DNA of 5,902 nucleotides from Thermoleophilia bacterium (GTDB lineage: Bacteria > Actinomycetota > Thermoleophilia > RBG-16-64-13). The translations under genes and the position numbers were made by a program. Under the pieces are notes generated by a model. The model did not search any database. It was not told the origin of the DNA and worked only from the letters and a program-made list of their open reading frames with translations. Where the stretch lies: NCBI GenBank assembly GCA_016929985.1, contig JAFGIH010000127.1, positions 1 through 5,902 on the forward strand. The letters are read 5' to 3'. Shown piece by piece: positions 1 to 5,809 of this stretch (position 1 is the stretch's first letter; every line of letters starts with the position of its first letter).

Positions 1-995
1 AGGATGCGTCTCGTGTTATCGGCGGGAGCCACGCCAGAGTTCACGGTGCCGTCGCGCCCGTTCACCACTACCCGGCAGGGCCCGCGCCGCGAGCGGAAGT
101 CTACAGTCCACAACGGATAGTAGAGGAGAGCGGTCGATTCGCGGAAGGCGAACAGATGGCTGTCGGGCGACATGGCGCCGGCAGAAGGCTGGAGCGCTGC
201 CCTGCGGCCCCTCTCGGCCACCTCCTTACCCGTGCCCCCCTCAGCCAGGACGTTCGCGTCTGAGTCCAACTCCCCGGCCAGCAGCGGCAACAGCAGCTCG
301 CGCCCCGTCACCCGTGGGCGCGTCGCCCCCAGGGCCTCGAAGTCGGTCGCCGGCTGATAGAAACGGCGCTCCTGCAGGCGGCTTTCTTTGACCACCTCTT
401 CCGCCAGACGGAGCTCCATGCGGCCGGTCTCTTCGTTCTTCGCGTCGGGCACGAACTCGGCGACGGTGCGCAGCTTCCGGCCGAACTCCCATCCCGCCAG
501 CAACAGCCGGTGCTCCCAGATGGGGGCATAGGTCAGTTGAGCGTCGCCCAGTTGCGCATCGCGCGCCTCCTTGGCGATCCCAGGGTGCTCGCCCAGCCAG
601 GTGGCAGCGGCAGCGGCTGCCTTGAGCCGGTTGAGACGCGTGGGGAAGTACCAACGCGAGACGCCCCCGTGCTCCCTCACCATCACCCGCACACCGCAGC
701 GACGGCAGACTAGGATGCGGCGCCCTTCACGCACGCTAAGAGGCCCGGCGCACTGCGAGCACTGCACCGAGCGCAACACCTCCTCCTCGACACCCACGGG
801 GGCTTCGGGGGAAAAAGGCACCGGCGCCGGGACTGCGGCGAGCGCGCGTGCCTGCGCGTTGCCGGGCGCCCGGTCGCGTGTCAAAGTGGATCCGCAGAAG
901 GCACACACCGCCATGTCGGCATACCCGGGCATCGCGACCGGCGCCCCGCACTGCGGGCAGGCGATCTCTGTGGTGTCGTTCGCCGATCTGTCCAT
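1..995 (-). CDS. Double zinc-ribbon protein of unknown function, 3' end outside the window (partial)
   Basis: An open frame runs from the ATG at 995 leftward off the window edge with no stop, giving 331 visible residues. An in-frame TAG at 1010-1008 means 995 is the first possible ATG. The N-terminus holds two four-cysteine zinc ribbons: C13-P-Q-C16 with C31-A-F-C34, and C79-S-Q-C82 with C97-R-R-C100, joined by an Ala/Pro-rich linker. A region of mixed charged and hydrophobic segments follows, and near the edge comes YYPLW (292-296) and a strand-rich stretch ending VNGRDGTVNSG (311-321). Similar 'Y-P-x-W ... G-x-V-x-G' endings occur in zinc-ribbon proteins that continue into membrane helices, so the missing part may be membrane-bound; this is inference. 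It is the last visible gene of the leftward cluster, 95 nt after the eRF1-like gene. There is no Shine-Dalgarno, but a TAGACT box lies 9 nt before the ATG. That this is a gene is fairly sure; its function is unknown. Confidence 0.8.
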   Translation of the reverse strand, partial: MDRSANDTTEIACPQCGAPVAMPGYADMAVCAFCGSTLTRDRAPGNAQARALAAVPAPVPFSPEAPVGVEEEVLRSVQCSQCAGPLSVREGRRILVCRRCGVRVMVREHGGVSRWYFPTRLNRLKAAAAAATWLGEHPGIAKEARDAQLGDAQLTYAPIWEHRLLLAGWEFGRKLRTVAEFVPDAKNEETGRMELRLAEEVVKESRLQERRFYQPATDFEALGATRPRVTGRELLLPLLAGELDSDANVLAEGGTGKEVAERGRRAALQPSAGAMSPDSHLFAFRESTALLYYPLWTVDFRSRRGPCRVVVNGRDGTVNSGVAPADNTRRI

Positions 996-1004
996 GGTGC
1001 TGCT

Positions 1005-1010
1005 AGTCTA
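1005..1010 (-). promoter_or_regulatory. Candidate -10 box for a leaderless start of the double zinc-ribbon gene
   Basis: On the minus strand TAGACT (four of six matches to TATAAT) ends 9 nt before the ATG at 995, and no Shine-Dalgarno lies in between. This would place transcription start at or within a few bases of the ATG. No matching -35 box is visible. The last bases before and into the start, GCACCATGG, are the same as at the RlmL-type gene at 5810. The gene could instead be read through from the upstream eRF1-like gene. Confidence 0.35.
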
Positions 1011-1090
1011 CCGCCTCAGGGGAGACTGTAGCCGCGTGCCATGGCACACGCATCGGCGACGTCACGTATCGCTCAAACAGACCTCGAGAC

Positions 1091-2236
1091 TCAAGCGTAG
1101 CGGAGCACCCCGGCGACACTGCCCAGCTCCTCGAGCACCGGGATGTTCTCGCCCACCTCCACCTGTCCGTTCTGGGAGATAGCTAGGCGCACGATCTCGC
1201 CCACCGCATCGTCGATGGCGATCGTGGGGCCGCCACACGCCGGACAGCGTTCGGCGGCGACCAGTCCCACCCATCCACACGCCAGACAGCGCCATCCAGG
1301 CACCCGGTAGTTGCGGTCGACAAGCAGGGTTTGAACCTGATGGCGCCCCACCGCGCCCAACACATCGTCGAAACCGGAGACTCCCCGGCCTCCGTGCCCC
1401 AGACCCTCGTTGATGCGAGCTGCCAGCGCCACCATCTCTTCGTGCCTAGCCGCCTCGACGGCCTGGCGGGCGCTGACCGCCATCTGACCTGTGCTCGCCG
1501 CGGCGTCAAAGGATATCTCCGCGACGACCATGGCTGCCACGCTGGCCGGCAGCGTGCGCCGGAACGCGCTGGCGATGTCGTGCTGAGCGCAGAGGGCCGC
1601 CCGCCGGACGCCCGAAGCTTCCAGGAGTTTGGCCAGCGACGCTCCCACCTCCTTGAAGTGCAGATCGACGAGGCTGTCTTGACGAGCGGCTGCGTAATAC
1701 CTCTTGATGGATACCTCCCCGGTCTCGCGATCGCTGCTGCGCAGCCACGGACCGGTCAGATCGTCCTCTTGGGCCACTCCCCATTCGTCGACCAAGTACA
1801 GACTCGATTCGTCGCGGCTTACCATGACGATGACGAACGGTTCGAGCAGCGCCAGCGCGTGCGCCACGGGACGCACGTGAGGTGACGGTTCGATGACGAA
1901 ACGGTTCAGGAGCCTGAACGGCAACTCGACGCGCTCGTGCAGGCCGGCCCTGCCATCGACGAAGAGGGCGAGGCCCTCAGTCTGCGGGGCCACGTCATAC
2001 CGCACCACATCGAGCATAGAGTCGAGATCGGTCTGAAGAAGGCGTTTCTCTTCCTTGGAAACCCCACGCTCCTTGGTGACTCGGTTGAACTCACTGCGCA
2101 GGAATGAGGGAGCTGACACTCGCCAGTCGTCCAACCGGCTCGTGGATAGGGTGGCGCTCAGTATCGAGCCGTGAGACGCCTGGATGCCGGCAAGCGACTT
2201 GAGCTTCTCTCTGGCTCCCGAAGCACTGTCGATCAT
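1091..2236 (-). CDS. Bacterial eRF1/aRF1-like protein (baeRF superfamily), lacking GGQ
   Basis: This 381-residue protein resembles archaeal/eukaryotic peptide-chain release factor 1 and its bacterial relatives (baeRF). The C-terminal third (about 288-381) is the clearest match: V-Q-T-L-L-V-D at 301-307, a zinc site C317-x2-C320 ... C331-x2-C334, then a helix and strand with N-G-Q-V-E-V (356-361), ending in G-x-V-A-G-V-L-R-Y (372-380), very like the aRF1 ending. The middle domain begins near R122 and has the strand FVIVMVS (134-140) and the segment TGEVSIKRYY (172-181), which occupies the place of the GGQ loop and its following Arg/aromatic helix. There is no GGQ, so peptidyl-tRNA hydrolysis in the usual way is doubtful. 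The N-terminal 120 residues are less recognisable. The start ATG overlaps the stop of the preceding gene (ATGA), with GGAGG 9 nt upstream, implying translational coupling. Fold assignment is fairly sure; a role in ribosome rescue or quality control is inferred from the family. Confidence 0.85.
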   Translation of the reverse strand: MIDSASGAREKLKSLAGIQASHGSILSATLSTSRLDDWRVSAPSFLRSEFNRVTKERGVSKEEKRLLQTDLDSMLDVVRYDVAPQTEGLALFVDGRAGLHERVELPFRLLNRFVIEPSPHVRPVAHALALLEPFVIVMVSRDESSLYLVDEWGVAQEDDLTGPWLRSSDRETGEVSIKRYYAAARQDSLVDLHFKEVGASLAKLLEASGVRRAALCAQHDIASAFRRTLPASVAAMVVAEISFDAAASTGQMAVSARQAVEAARHEEMVALAARINEGLGHGGRGVSGFDDVLGAVGRHQVQTLLVDRNYRVPGWRCLACGWVGLVAAERCPACGGPTIAIDDAVGEIVRLAISQNGQVEVGENIPVLEELGSVAGVLRYA

Positions 2237-2556
2237 TCCGCACCGCCTCCGCGCTCTTCAGGACTGTTCGCCGGTTCACCTGCCCCCGCTTCATCGCCGG
2301 CCTCCGCCGCTGTGACGTCATCCCCGGCCTCTTGCTCATGCTGACTTACCGTGCGCGCCTCCTGATCGCGAAGAGATTGTTCCCTCCGCCACCGCTCCTC
2401 CCGGTCCCGGAACTTGTCCACCAGGGCTCCCTTACCCTTGTCATGGGACGCCTCGGACATGTTCACGGTGCCCAGATCGGAGAGCGACGCCTTCATCTTT
2501 TGCGTGGGAGTGAGGGGGCGCTCTCTGCCGGAGCGTTCGACCTTCTTGTCGGCCAT
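2233..2556 (-). CDS. Small, highly charged, probably disordered protein of unknown function
   Basis: This 107-residue protein belongs to no family I recognise. The first 30 residues are Lys/Arg-rich with PLTPTQK (14-20). A charged segment around 44-68 (with ALVDKFRDREERWRR at 44-58) could form a single helix. The remaining 40 residues are Glu/Asp/Ala/Gly-rich, low in hydrophobics and probably disordered. No cysteines, signal peptide or membrane segment are seen. The ATG at 2556 is preceded by AGGGGA at a short spacing, a reasonable ribosome site. Its TGA overlaps the ATG of the eRF1-like gene, and it is the first gene of the leftward cluster, facing the HerA-like ATPase gene across 166 nt. 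That coupling, with the absence of any convincing competing frame, is the main reason to call it real. It may be an adaptor or partner for the eRF1-like protein; this is inference. Confidence 0.75.
   Translation of the reverse strand: MADKKVERSGRERPLTPTQKMKASLSDLGTVNMSEASHDKGKGALVDKFRDREERWRREQSLRDQEARTVSQHEQEAGDDVTAAEAGDEAGAGEPANSPEERGGGAE
2246..2250 (-). promoter_or_regulatory. Shine-Dalgarno inside the preceding gene, for the eRF1-like start
   Basis: GGAGG on the minus strand lies 9 nt before the ATG at 2236 and within the last codons of the small charged protein. It supports the chosen start and, together with the ATGA overlap, coupled translation of the two proteins. Confidence 0.7.
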
Positions 2557-2644
2557 CCTGTCCCCTTTCGGTTCCTAGAAGGTGCGGCCTGTGGTCGCCG
2601 AACGTGTGTTGGGATAACTACCCACCCACGGGGCGGACCTAACA

Positions 2645-2668
2645 CCGAGGTTTGTGTTTTGGCCTCGG
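2645..2668. repeat. Inverted repeat in the divergent promoter region
   Basis: CCGAGG (2645-2650) and CCTCGG (2663-2668) are a perfect 6-bp inverted repeat around a T/G-rich 12-nt centre. Two G-T pairs could extend the stem in RNA. The right arm ends one base before the TTGACA at 2670, so it could be an operator shared by the two divergent units. It could equally be a weak hairpin in the leader of the leftward transcript. No run of T follows on either strand, which argues against a terminator. Confidence 0.4.
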
Positions 2669-2669
2669 A

Positions 2670-2699
2670 TTGACATATTGTGAGAAGCGACGAATCACT
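2670..2699 (+). promoter_or_regulatory. Candidate promoter for the HerA-like ATPase gene
   Basis: A perfect -35 consensus TTGACA sits at 2670-2675. At 17-18 nt downstream the possible -10 boxes, AATCAC (2693) or ATCACT (2694), are poor. An alternative pair is TTGTGT (2652-2657) with TATTGT (2676-2681), spaced by 18. Either would give a leader only a few tens of bases long before the Shine-Dalgarno at 2708. I see no convincing promoter for the leftward cluster in the same gap. Confidence 0.4.
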
Positions 2700-2707
2700 C
2701 GTTCTCC

Positions 2708-2714
2708 GGAGGAG
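2708..2714 (+). promoter_or_regulatory. Strong Shine-Dalgarno for the HerA-like ATPase gene
   Basis: GGAGGAG is followed by 8 nt and then ATG at 2723, which fixes the start of the ATPase. Confidence 0.8.
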
Positions 2715-2722
2715 TTTTCTCC

Positions 2723-5206
2723 ATGGAAGACTTTGAGAAGTTAGGTGCGTTCTACCTGGGCCGCGAGTACGATCTGGCCAAGAAGGAGACGGGCGGTCCT
2801 CTCCTCTACGACTCCAAAGACCTTGTCACCCACGGCATCTGCGTCGGCATGACAGGCAGCGGGAAGACGGGGCTCTGTATCGGGCTGCTCGAAGAAGCGG
2901 CTCTGGATGGAATCCCATCCCTGATCATCGACCCCAAGGGCGACATGGTCGATCTGCTCCTCACCTTTCCCGAGTTGCGCCCAGAAGACTTCCTCCCATG
3001 GGTCAACCAGGAAGAGGCGGCCAAGCAGGGTCTCGAGGCCGACGAGTTCGCCAAGCAACAGGCCGAGACCTGGCGCAAGGGACTGGCCGACTGGGGGCAG
3101 GACCCCGATCGCATACGGCGGCTGAAAGACTCCGCCGACTTCACCATCTACACGCCCGGTTCCAGCGCCGGCCTGCCGGTGAGCATCCTGAAGTCGTTCG
3201 CAGCCCCCGCGCCGGCCGTAAGGTCGGACGACGAGGCCCTCCACGACCGCATCAACACCGCGGTGACGAGCATCCTGGGCTTGGTGGGAGTGAACGCCGA
3301 CCCCATCCAGAGCCGCGAACACATCTTGCTCTCCAGCCTGTTCGACACGGCTTGGTCCGCCGGCAACGATCTTGACCTCGCGGGCCTCATCCACCAGATC
3401 CAGGAGCCCCCCTTCACCCAGGTAGGCGTGCTCAGCCTGGAATCGTTCTATCCCAGGAAAGACCGGGCGGCGCTCGCCATGATGCTCAACAACCTGCTGG
3501 CGGCGCCCACCTTCCAGTCATGGCTCGAAGGGGAGGCGCTCGACATCGGGGAGATGCTCTTCACGAAAGAAGGCAAGCCCCGGGTGACGATCTTCTCCAT
3601 CGCCCACCTCAGCGACAGCGAGCGCATGTTCTTCGTTTCGCTGCTGCTCAACGAGGTGCTGGGCTGGGTGCGCGCCCAGCCGGGCACTGGGAGCCTGCGC
3701 GCCATCATCTACATGGACGAGATCTTCGGCTTCTTCCCGCCGGTGGCGGAACCACCCTCAAAACGGCCGCTGCTCACGCTCCTCAAGCAGGCCCGGGCCT
3801 TTGGGGTCGGGGTCCTCCTGGCCACCCAGAACCCAGTGGATCTCGACTACAAGGGTCTCGCGAACGCCGGCACGTGGTTCATCGGCCGTTTGCAGACCGA
3901 GCGCGACAAGGCCCGGCTGCTCGAGGGACTGGAGGGAGTAGCGGCGGGCACCGAGGCCAAGTTCGACCGCGGCAAGATGGAGGAGACCCTGGCCGGACTG
4001 GGCAAGCGAGTGTTCCTGCTCTACAACGTGCATGAGAGCGCCCCCGTGACATTCCAGACGCGGTGGGCGCTGTCGTATCTGGCAGGTCCGCTCACTCGGG
4101 CTCAGATCAAGACCCTCATGGATCAGCGCCGACCCGCGAAAGAGGCGCCGCAGCTCACCGAAGCAGCGGCCGCGACGGCCGAGAGCGTAGCCGCGGCGAC
4201 AGGCGGAGTGAGCACAGAGACAGCAGGAGGAGCGATGACATCCACGCCCGGCGATCAACCGCCCGTTCTACCCCCGGAGATCCCACAATACTACCTGCCG
4301 CTTCGCGGCACGACGCCGGCCAGCCCCAAACTGGTGTACCGGGCCGGCGTCTTGGCGGCCGCCACGGTCAACTTCGTCAGCACGGGCACCGGCGCCAGCA
4401 GTTCCAGAAGGGTACGGCGGGTCGCCGAAGCGCCTGAAAGCGCTCTGGCTCTGAACTGGGAAAACGCCCGCGAATTCGAGCCCACCCTGGAAGACCTGGA
4501 CCGTCAACCCTATCCCAACGCAAGCTTCGCTCCCCTGCCGGCGGCCATGAGCAAGCTCGCCTCGTTCCGTACCTGGGGGGCCGACTTCTCCGACTGGGCT
4601 TTCCGGACGCAGACCGAGGAAGCGTTCAAGAGCGCCGGCTTCAAATTGACCTCGGAGCCGGGGGAGACCGAAGACGACTTCCGGAGACGGCTCGAGAAGG
4701 CGGCAAAGGCCGAGCGCGACGAACAAGAAGAGAAGATACGCAAGCAGTACGCCACCAAGAAGTCCACGCTCGAGCAGCGGCTGCTGAGAGCGGAGCAGGC
4801 CAAAGAACGTCAGGCCGAGCAATCCAAGGGGCGCAGGCTCCAGACGATGATCTCCTTCGGTGCGACCATCCTCAGCATGTTCACCGGCAGTAAGAAGCTC
4901 AGCAGCGGCACCCTGGGCAAGGCCACCACCACCATGCGCGACGTGGGACGCAGCATCGACGAGGGTGGCGACGTCAAACGGGCCGAGGAGACGCTGGCGT
5001 CCATCAAGGACAAGATGGCCGACCTGGAGACCGAAGAGCAGGAGGCGATCGATTCTCTCGAATCGAAGTTCGACACGGCGAGCGAGGACCTCGAGAAAGT
5101 GCTCATGCGGCCTCGCAAGAGCGACATAACCGTGGATTCCTTGGGGCTGGTCTGGATGCCTTACTGGCAGGACGACACCGGCGCGCTGACGGGAGCATGG
5201 GAGTAA
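2723..5206 (+). CDS. HerA/FtsK-superfamily ATPase with coiled-coil C-terminal half
   Basis: The 827-residue protein starts with a HerA-type (COG0433-like) ATPase core. Seen in order: Walker A GMTGSGKT (42-49); DPKGD (70-74), typical of HerA/VirB4-type ATPases after Walker A; Walker B IIYMDE (328-333) with catalytic Glu 333; KQAR (355-358), with Arg 358 a candidate arginine finger; and ATQNP (367-371), the usual sensor-like motif. WFIGRLQTERDKARLL follows. An Ala/Thr/Pro-rich linker (about 474-520) leads to an unrecognised C-terminal half with two strongly charged predicted coiled coils (about 648-705 and 750-798). These flank a short hydrophobic stretch, LQTMISFGATILSMF (706-720). The last part, LGLVWMPYW, is a compact end. 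HerA relatives form hexameric rings that move DNA or proteins; the substrate here is unknown. No nuclease (NurA) gene, the usual partner in DNA-end resection, is in the window. It diverges from the eRF1-like cluster and is followed 58 nt later by mscL. The ATPase call is very sure, the cellular role is not. Confidence 0.92.
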   Translation: MEDFEKLGAFYLGREYDLAKKETGGPLLYDSKDLVTHGICVGMTGSGKTGLCIGLLEEAALDGIPSLIIDPKGDMVDLLLTFPELRPEDFLPWVNQEEAAKQGLEADEFAKQQAETWRKGLADWGQDPDRIRRLKDSADFTIYTPGSSAGLPVSILKSFAAPAPAVRSDDEALHDRINTAVTSILGLVGVNADPIQSREHILLSSLFDTAWSAGNDLDLAGLIHQIQEPPFTQVGVLSLESFYPRKDRAALAMMLNNLLAAPTFQSWLEGEALDIGEMLFTKEGKPRVTIFSIAHLSDSERMFFVSLLLNEVLGWVRAQPGTGSLRAIIYMDEIFGFFPPVAEPPSKRPLLTLLKQARAFGVGVLLATQNPVDLDYKGLANAGTWFIGRLQTERDKARLLEGLEGVAAGTEAKFDRGKMEETLAGLGKRVFLLYNVHESAPVTFQTRWALSYLAGPLTRAQIKTLMDQRRPAKEAPQLTEAAAATAESVAAATGGVSTETAGGAMTSTPGDQPPVLPPEIPQYYLPLRGTTPASPKLVYRAGVLAAATVNFVSTGTGASSSRRVRRVAEAPESALALNWENAREFEPTLEDLDRQPYPNASFAPLPAAMSKLASFRTWGADFSDWAFRTQTEEAFKSAGFKLTSEPGETEDDFRRRLEKAAKAERDEQEEKIRKQYATKKSTLEQRLLRAEQAKERQAEQSKGRRLQTMISFGATILSMFTGSKKLSSGTLGKATTTMRDVGRSIDEGGDVKRAEETLASIKDKMADLETEEQEAIDSLESKFDTASEDLEKVLMRPRKSDITVDSLGLVWMPYWQDDTGALTGAWE

Positions 5207-5250
5207 ATAGCGCGGCAATGGGGAACCCGATGGTGTAGCAATTGGACGAA

Positions 5251-5258
5251 AGGAGAGG
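5251..5258 (+). promoter_or_regulatory. Shine-Dalgarno for mscL
   Basis: AGGAGAGG precedes the ATG at 5265; the AGGAG core is 9 nt away. The 58-nt gap after the ATPase stop holds no clear terminator or promoter, so cotranscription with the ATPase gene is likely. Confidence 0.7.
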
Positions 5259-5264
5259 CAGGGA

Positions 5265-5714
5265 ATGCTGAAGGAATTCAAGGCTTTCGTCGACAAGGGT
5301 AATCTGGTCCAGCTGGCAGTCGCCTTCATCATGGGCATCACGTTTGCCACCGTTATAACCTCGCTGGTAAACGATGTCATCATGCCGGCGGTAGGCCTTG
5401 GACTGGGCGGAGTCGATTTCAACAATCTCTACGCGGTGATCAAGGAGGCTCCCGGCGGGGTGTCGGTCGATGGCATGACTTTGGAGGCGGCCAGGGAGGC
5501 CGGCGCGGTGGTCATCGGCTATGGCGCCTTCATCAACGCCATCATCGTGTTCATCATCGTGGCCCTGGTGCTCTTCTTCATAGTGAAAGCCTACGCGAAG
5601 ACGCAGAAGCCGGCCGAGGTCAGCACGAAGGACTGCCCCTTCTGCAAGTCCAGCGTGCCGCTGGCGGCTACCCGCTGTCCGCAGTGCACCTCCGAGCTGC
5701 CTGCTGAGAAGTAA
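5265..5714 (+). CDS. mscL: Large-conductance mechanosensitive channel MscL with C-terminal zinc ribbon
   Basis: MscL forms a homopentameric inner-membrane pore that opens under membrane tension and releases solutes during hypo-osmotic shock. The 149-residue protein opens with the conserved N-terminal helix and gate: MLKEFKAF, then GNLVQLAVAFIMG (12-24) and NDVIMP (36-41) in the first membrane helix. A periplasmic loop (about 45-85) follows, then the second helix GAFINAIIVFIIVALVLFFIV (87-107). The usual cytoplasmic bundle helix is replaced by a short KT-Q-K-P-A linker and a four-Cys zinc ribbon, C124-P-F-C127 and C138-P-Q-C141. Ordinary MscL proteins are about 130-150 residues and usually have no cysteines there. 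Such zinc-ribbon variants are known to me in scattered bacteria, but their function is not. The ribbon might sense metal or redox state, or bind a partner; this is inference. It lies 58 nt after the ATPase gene, with a good Shine-Dalgarno and a terminator behind it. Confidence 0.95.
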   Translation: MLKEFKAFVDKGNLVQLAVAFIMGITFATVITSLVNDVIMPAVGLGLGGVDFNNLYAVIKEAPGGVSVDGMTLEAAREAGAVVIGYGAFINAIIVFIIVALVLFFIVKAYAKTQKPAEVSTKDCPFCKSSVPLAATRCPQCTSELPAEK

Positions 5715-5747
5715 CCCGGCAAGATCTCGGCACCGAGCAAGTCCGTC

Positions 5748-5788
5748 CGCTGGGGCGGGGCGCATGCGCCCCGCCCCAGCGTCTTTCT
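5748..5788 (+). terminator. Rho-independent terminator after mscL
   Basis: A perfect palindrome runs from 5748 to 5781 with 17-nt arms, very rich in G and C, and is followed by TCTTTCT (5782-5788). The T tract is short and interrupted. It starts 33 nt after the mscL stop and ends before the next gene. On the minus strand no T-rich run follows, so it probably works only for rightward transcription. Confidence 0.75.
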
Positions 5789-5793
5789 GCCCG

Positions 5794-5799
5794 TATACT
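5794..5799 (+). promoter_or_regulatory. Candidate -10 box for the RlmL-type gene, possibly leaderless
   Basis: TATACT (five of six matches to TATAAT) ends 10 nt before the ATG at 5810. The 10 nt between contain no Shine-Dalgarno and no room for one. Transcription would begin at or just before the ATG. No -35 box is visible because the terminator stem occupies that position. Confidence 0.5.
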
Positions 5800-5809
5800 C
5801 TGCCGCACC

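Noticed and set aside
1036..1047. 12-bp palindrome GTGCCATGGCAC between the eRF1-like and double zinc-ribbon genes
   Set aside because: It has no loop and no T tract. A palindrome of this length can occur by chance, and no second copy was noticed.
571..1182. Plus-strand open frame of 203 codons on the left
   Set aside because: It is antisense to the double zinc-ribbon gene, whose frame contains regular CxxC motifs, and its Arg/Pro/Thr-rich product looks like a shadow.
1382..1396. GHGGRG in the eRF1-like protein (residues 280-285) as a possible GGQ
   Set aside because: It sits in the linker just before the C-terminal domain, about 100 residues past the position expected for the GGQ loop, and has Arg instead of Gln.
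1331..1885. Plus-strand open frame of 184 codons opposite the eRF1-like gene
   Set aside because: The minus frame has clear aRF1-like motifs. The plus frame has none, and no good ribosome site.
2741..3394. Minus-strand open frame of 217 codons opposite the ATPase N-terminus
   Set aside because: It lies antisense to the Walker A region, which is clearly coding on the plus strand, and shows no known motif.
2723..5206. HerA-NurA style DNA-end resection or phage-defence pair
   Set aside because: No NurA, Sir2, DUF4297-like or other nuclease gene is present in the window, so the ATPase alone does not support this call.
4268..5425. Long minus-strand open frame of 385 codons opposite the ATPase C-terminal half
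   Set aside because: Its translation is Leu/Arg/Gly-rich with no recognisable domain. It is antisense to the coding strand of the ATPase and runs into mscL, a common shadow in GC-rich DNA.
5103..5765. Minus-strand open frame of 220 codons across mscL
   Set aside because: The plus-strand MscL is unmistakable. This frame is His/Asp-rich shadow translation and runs into the terminator palindrome.
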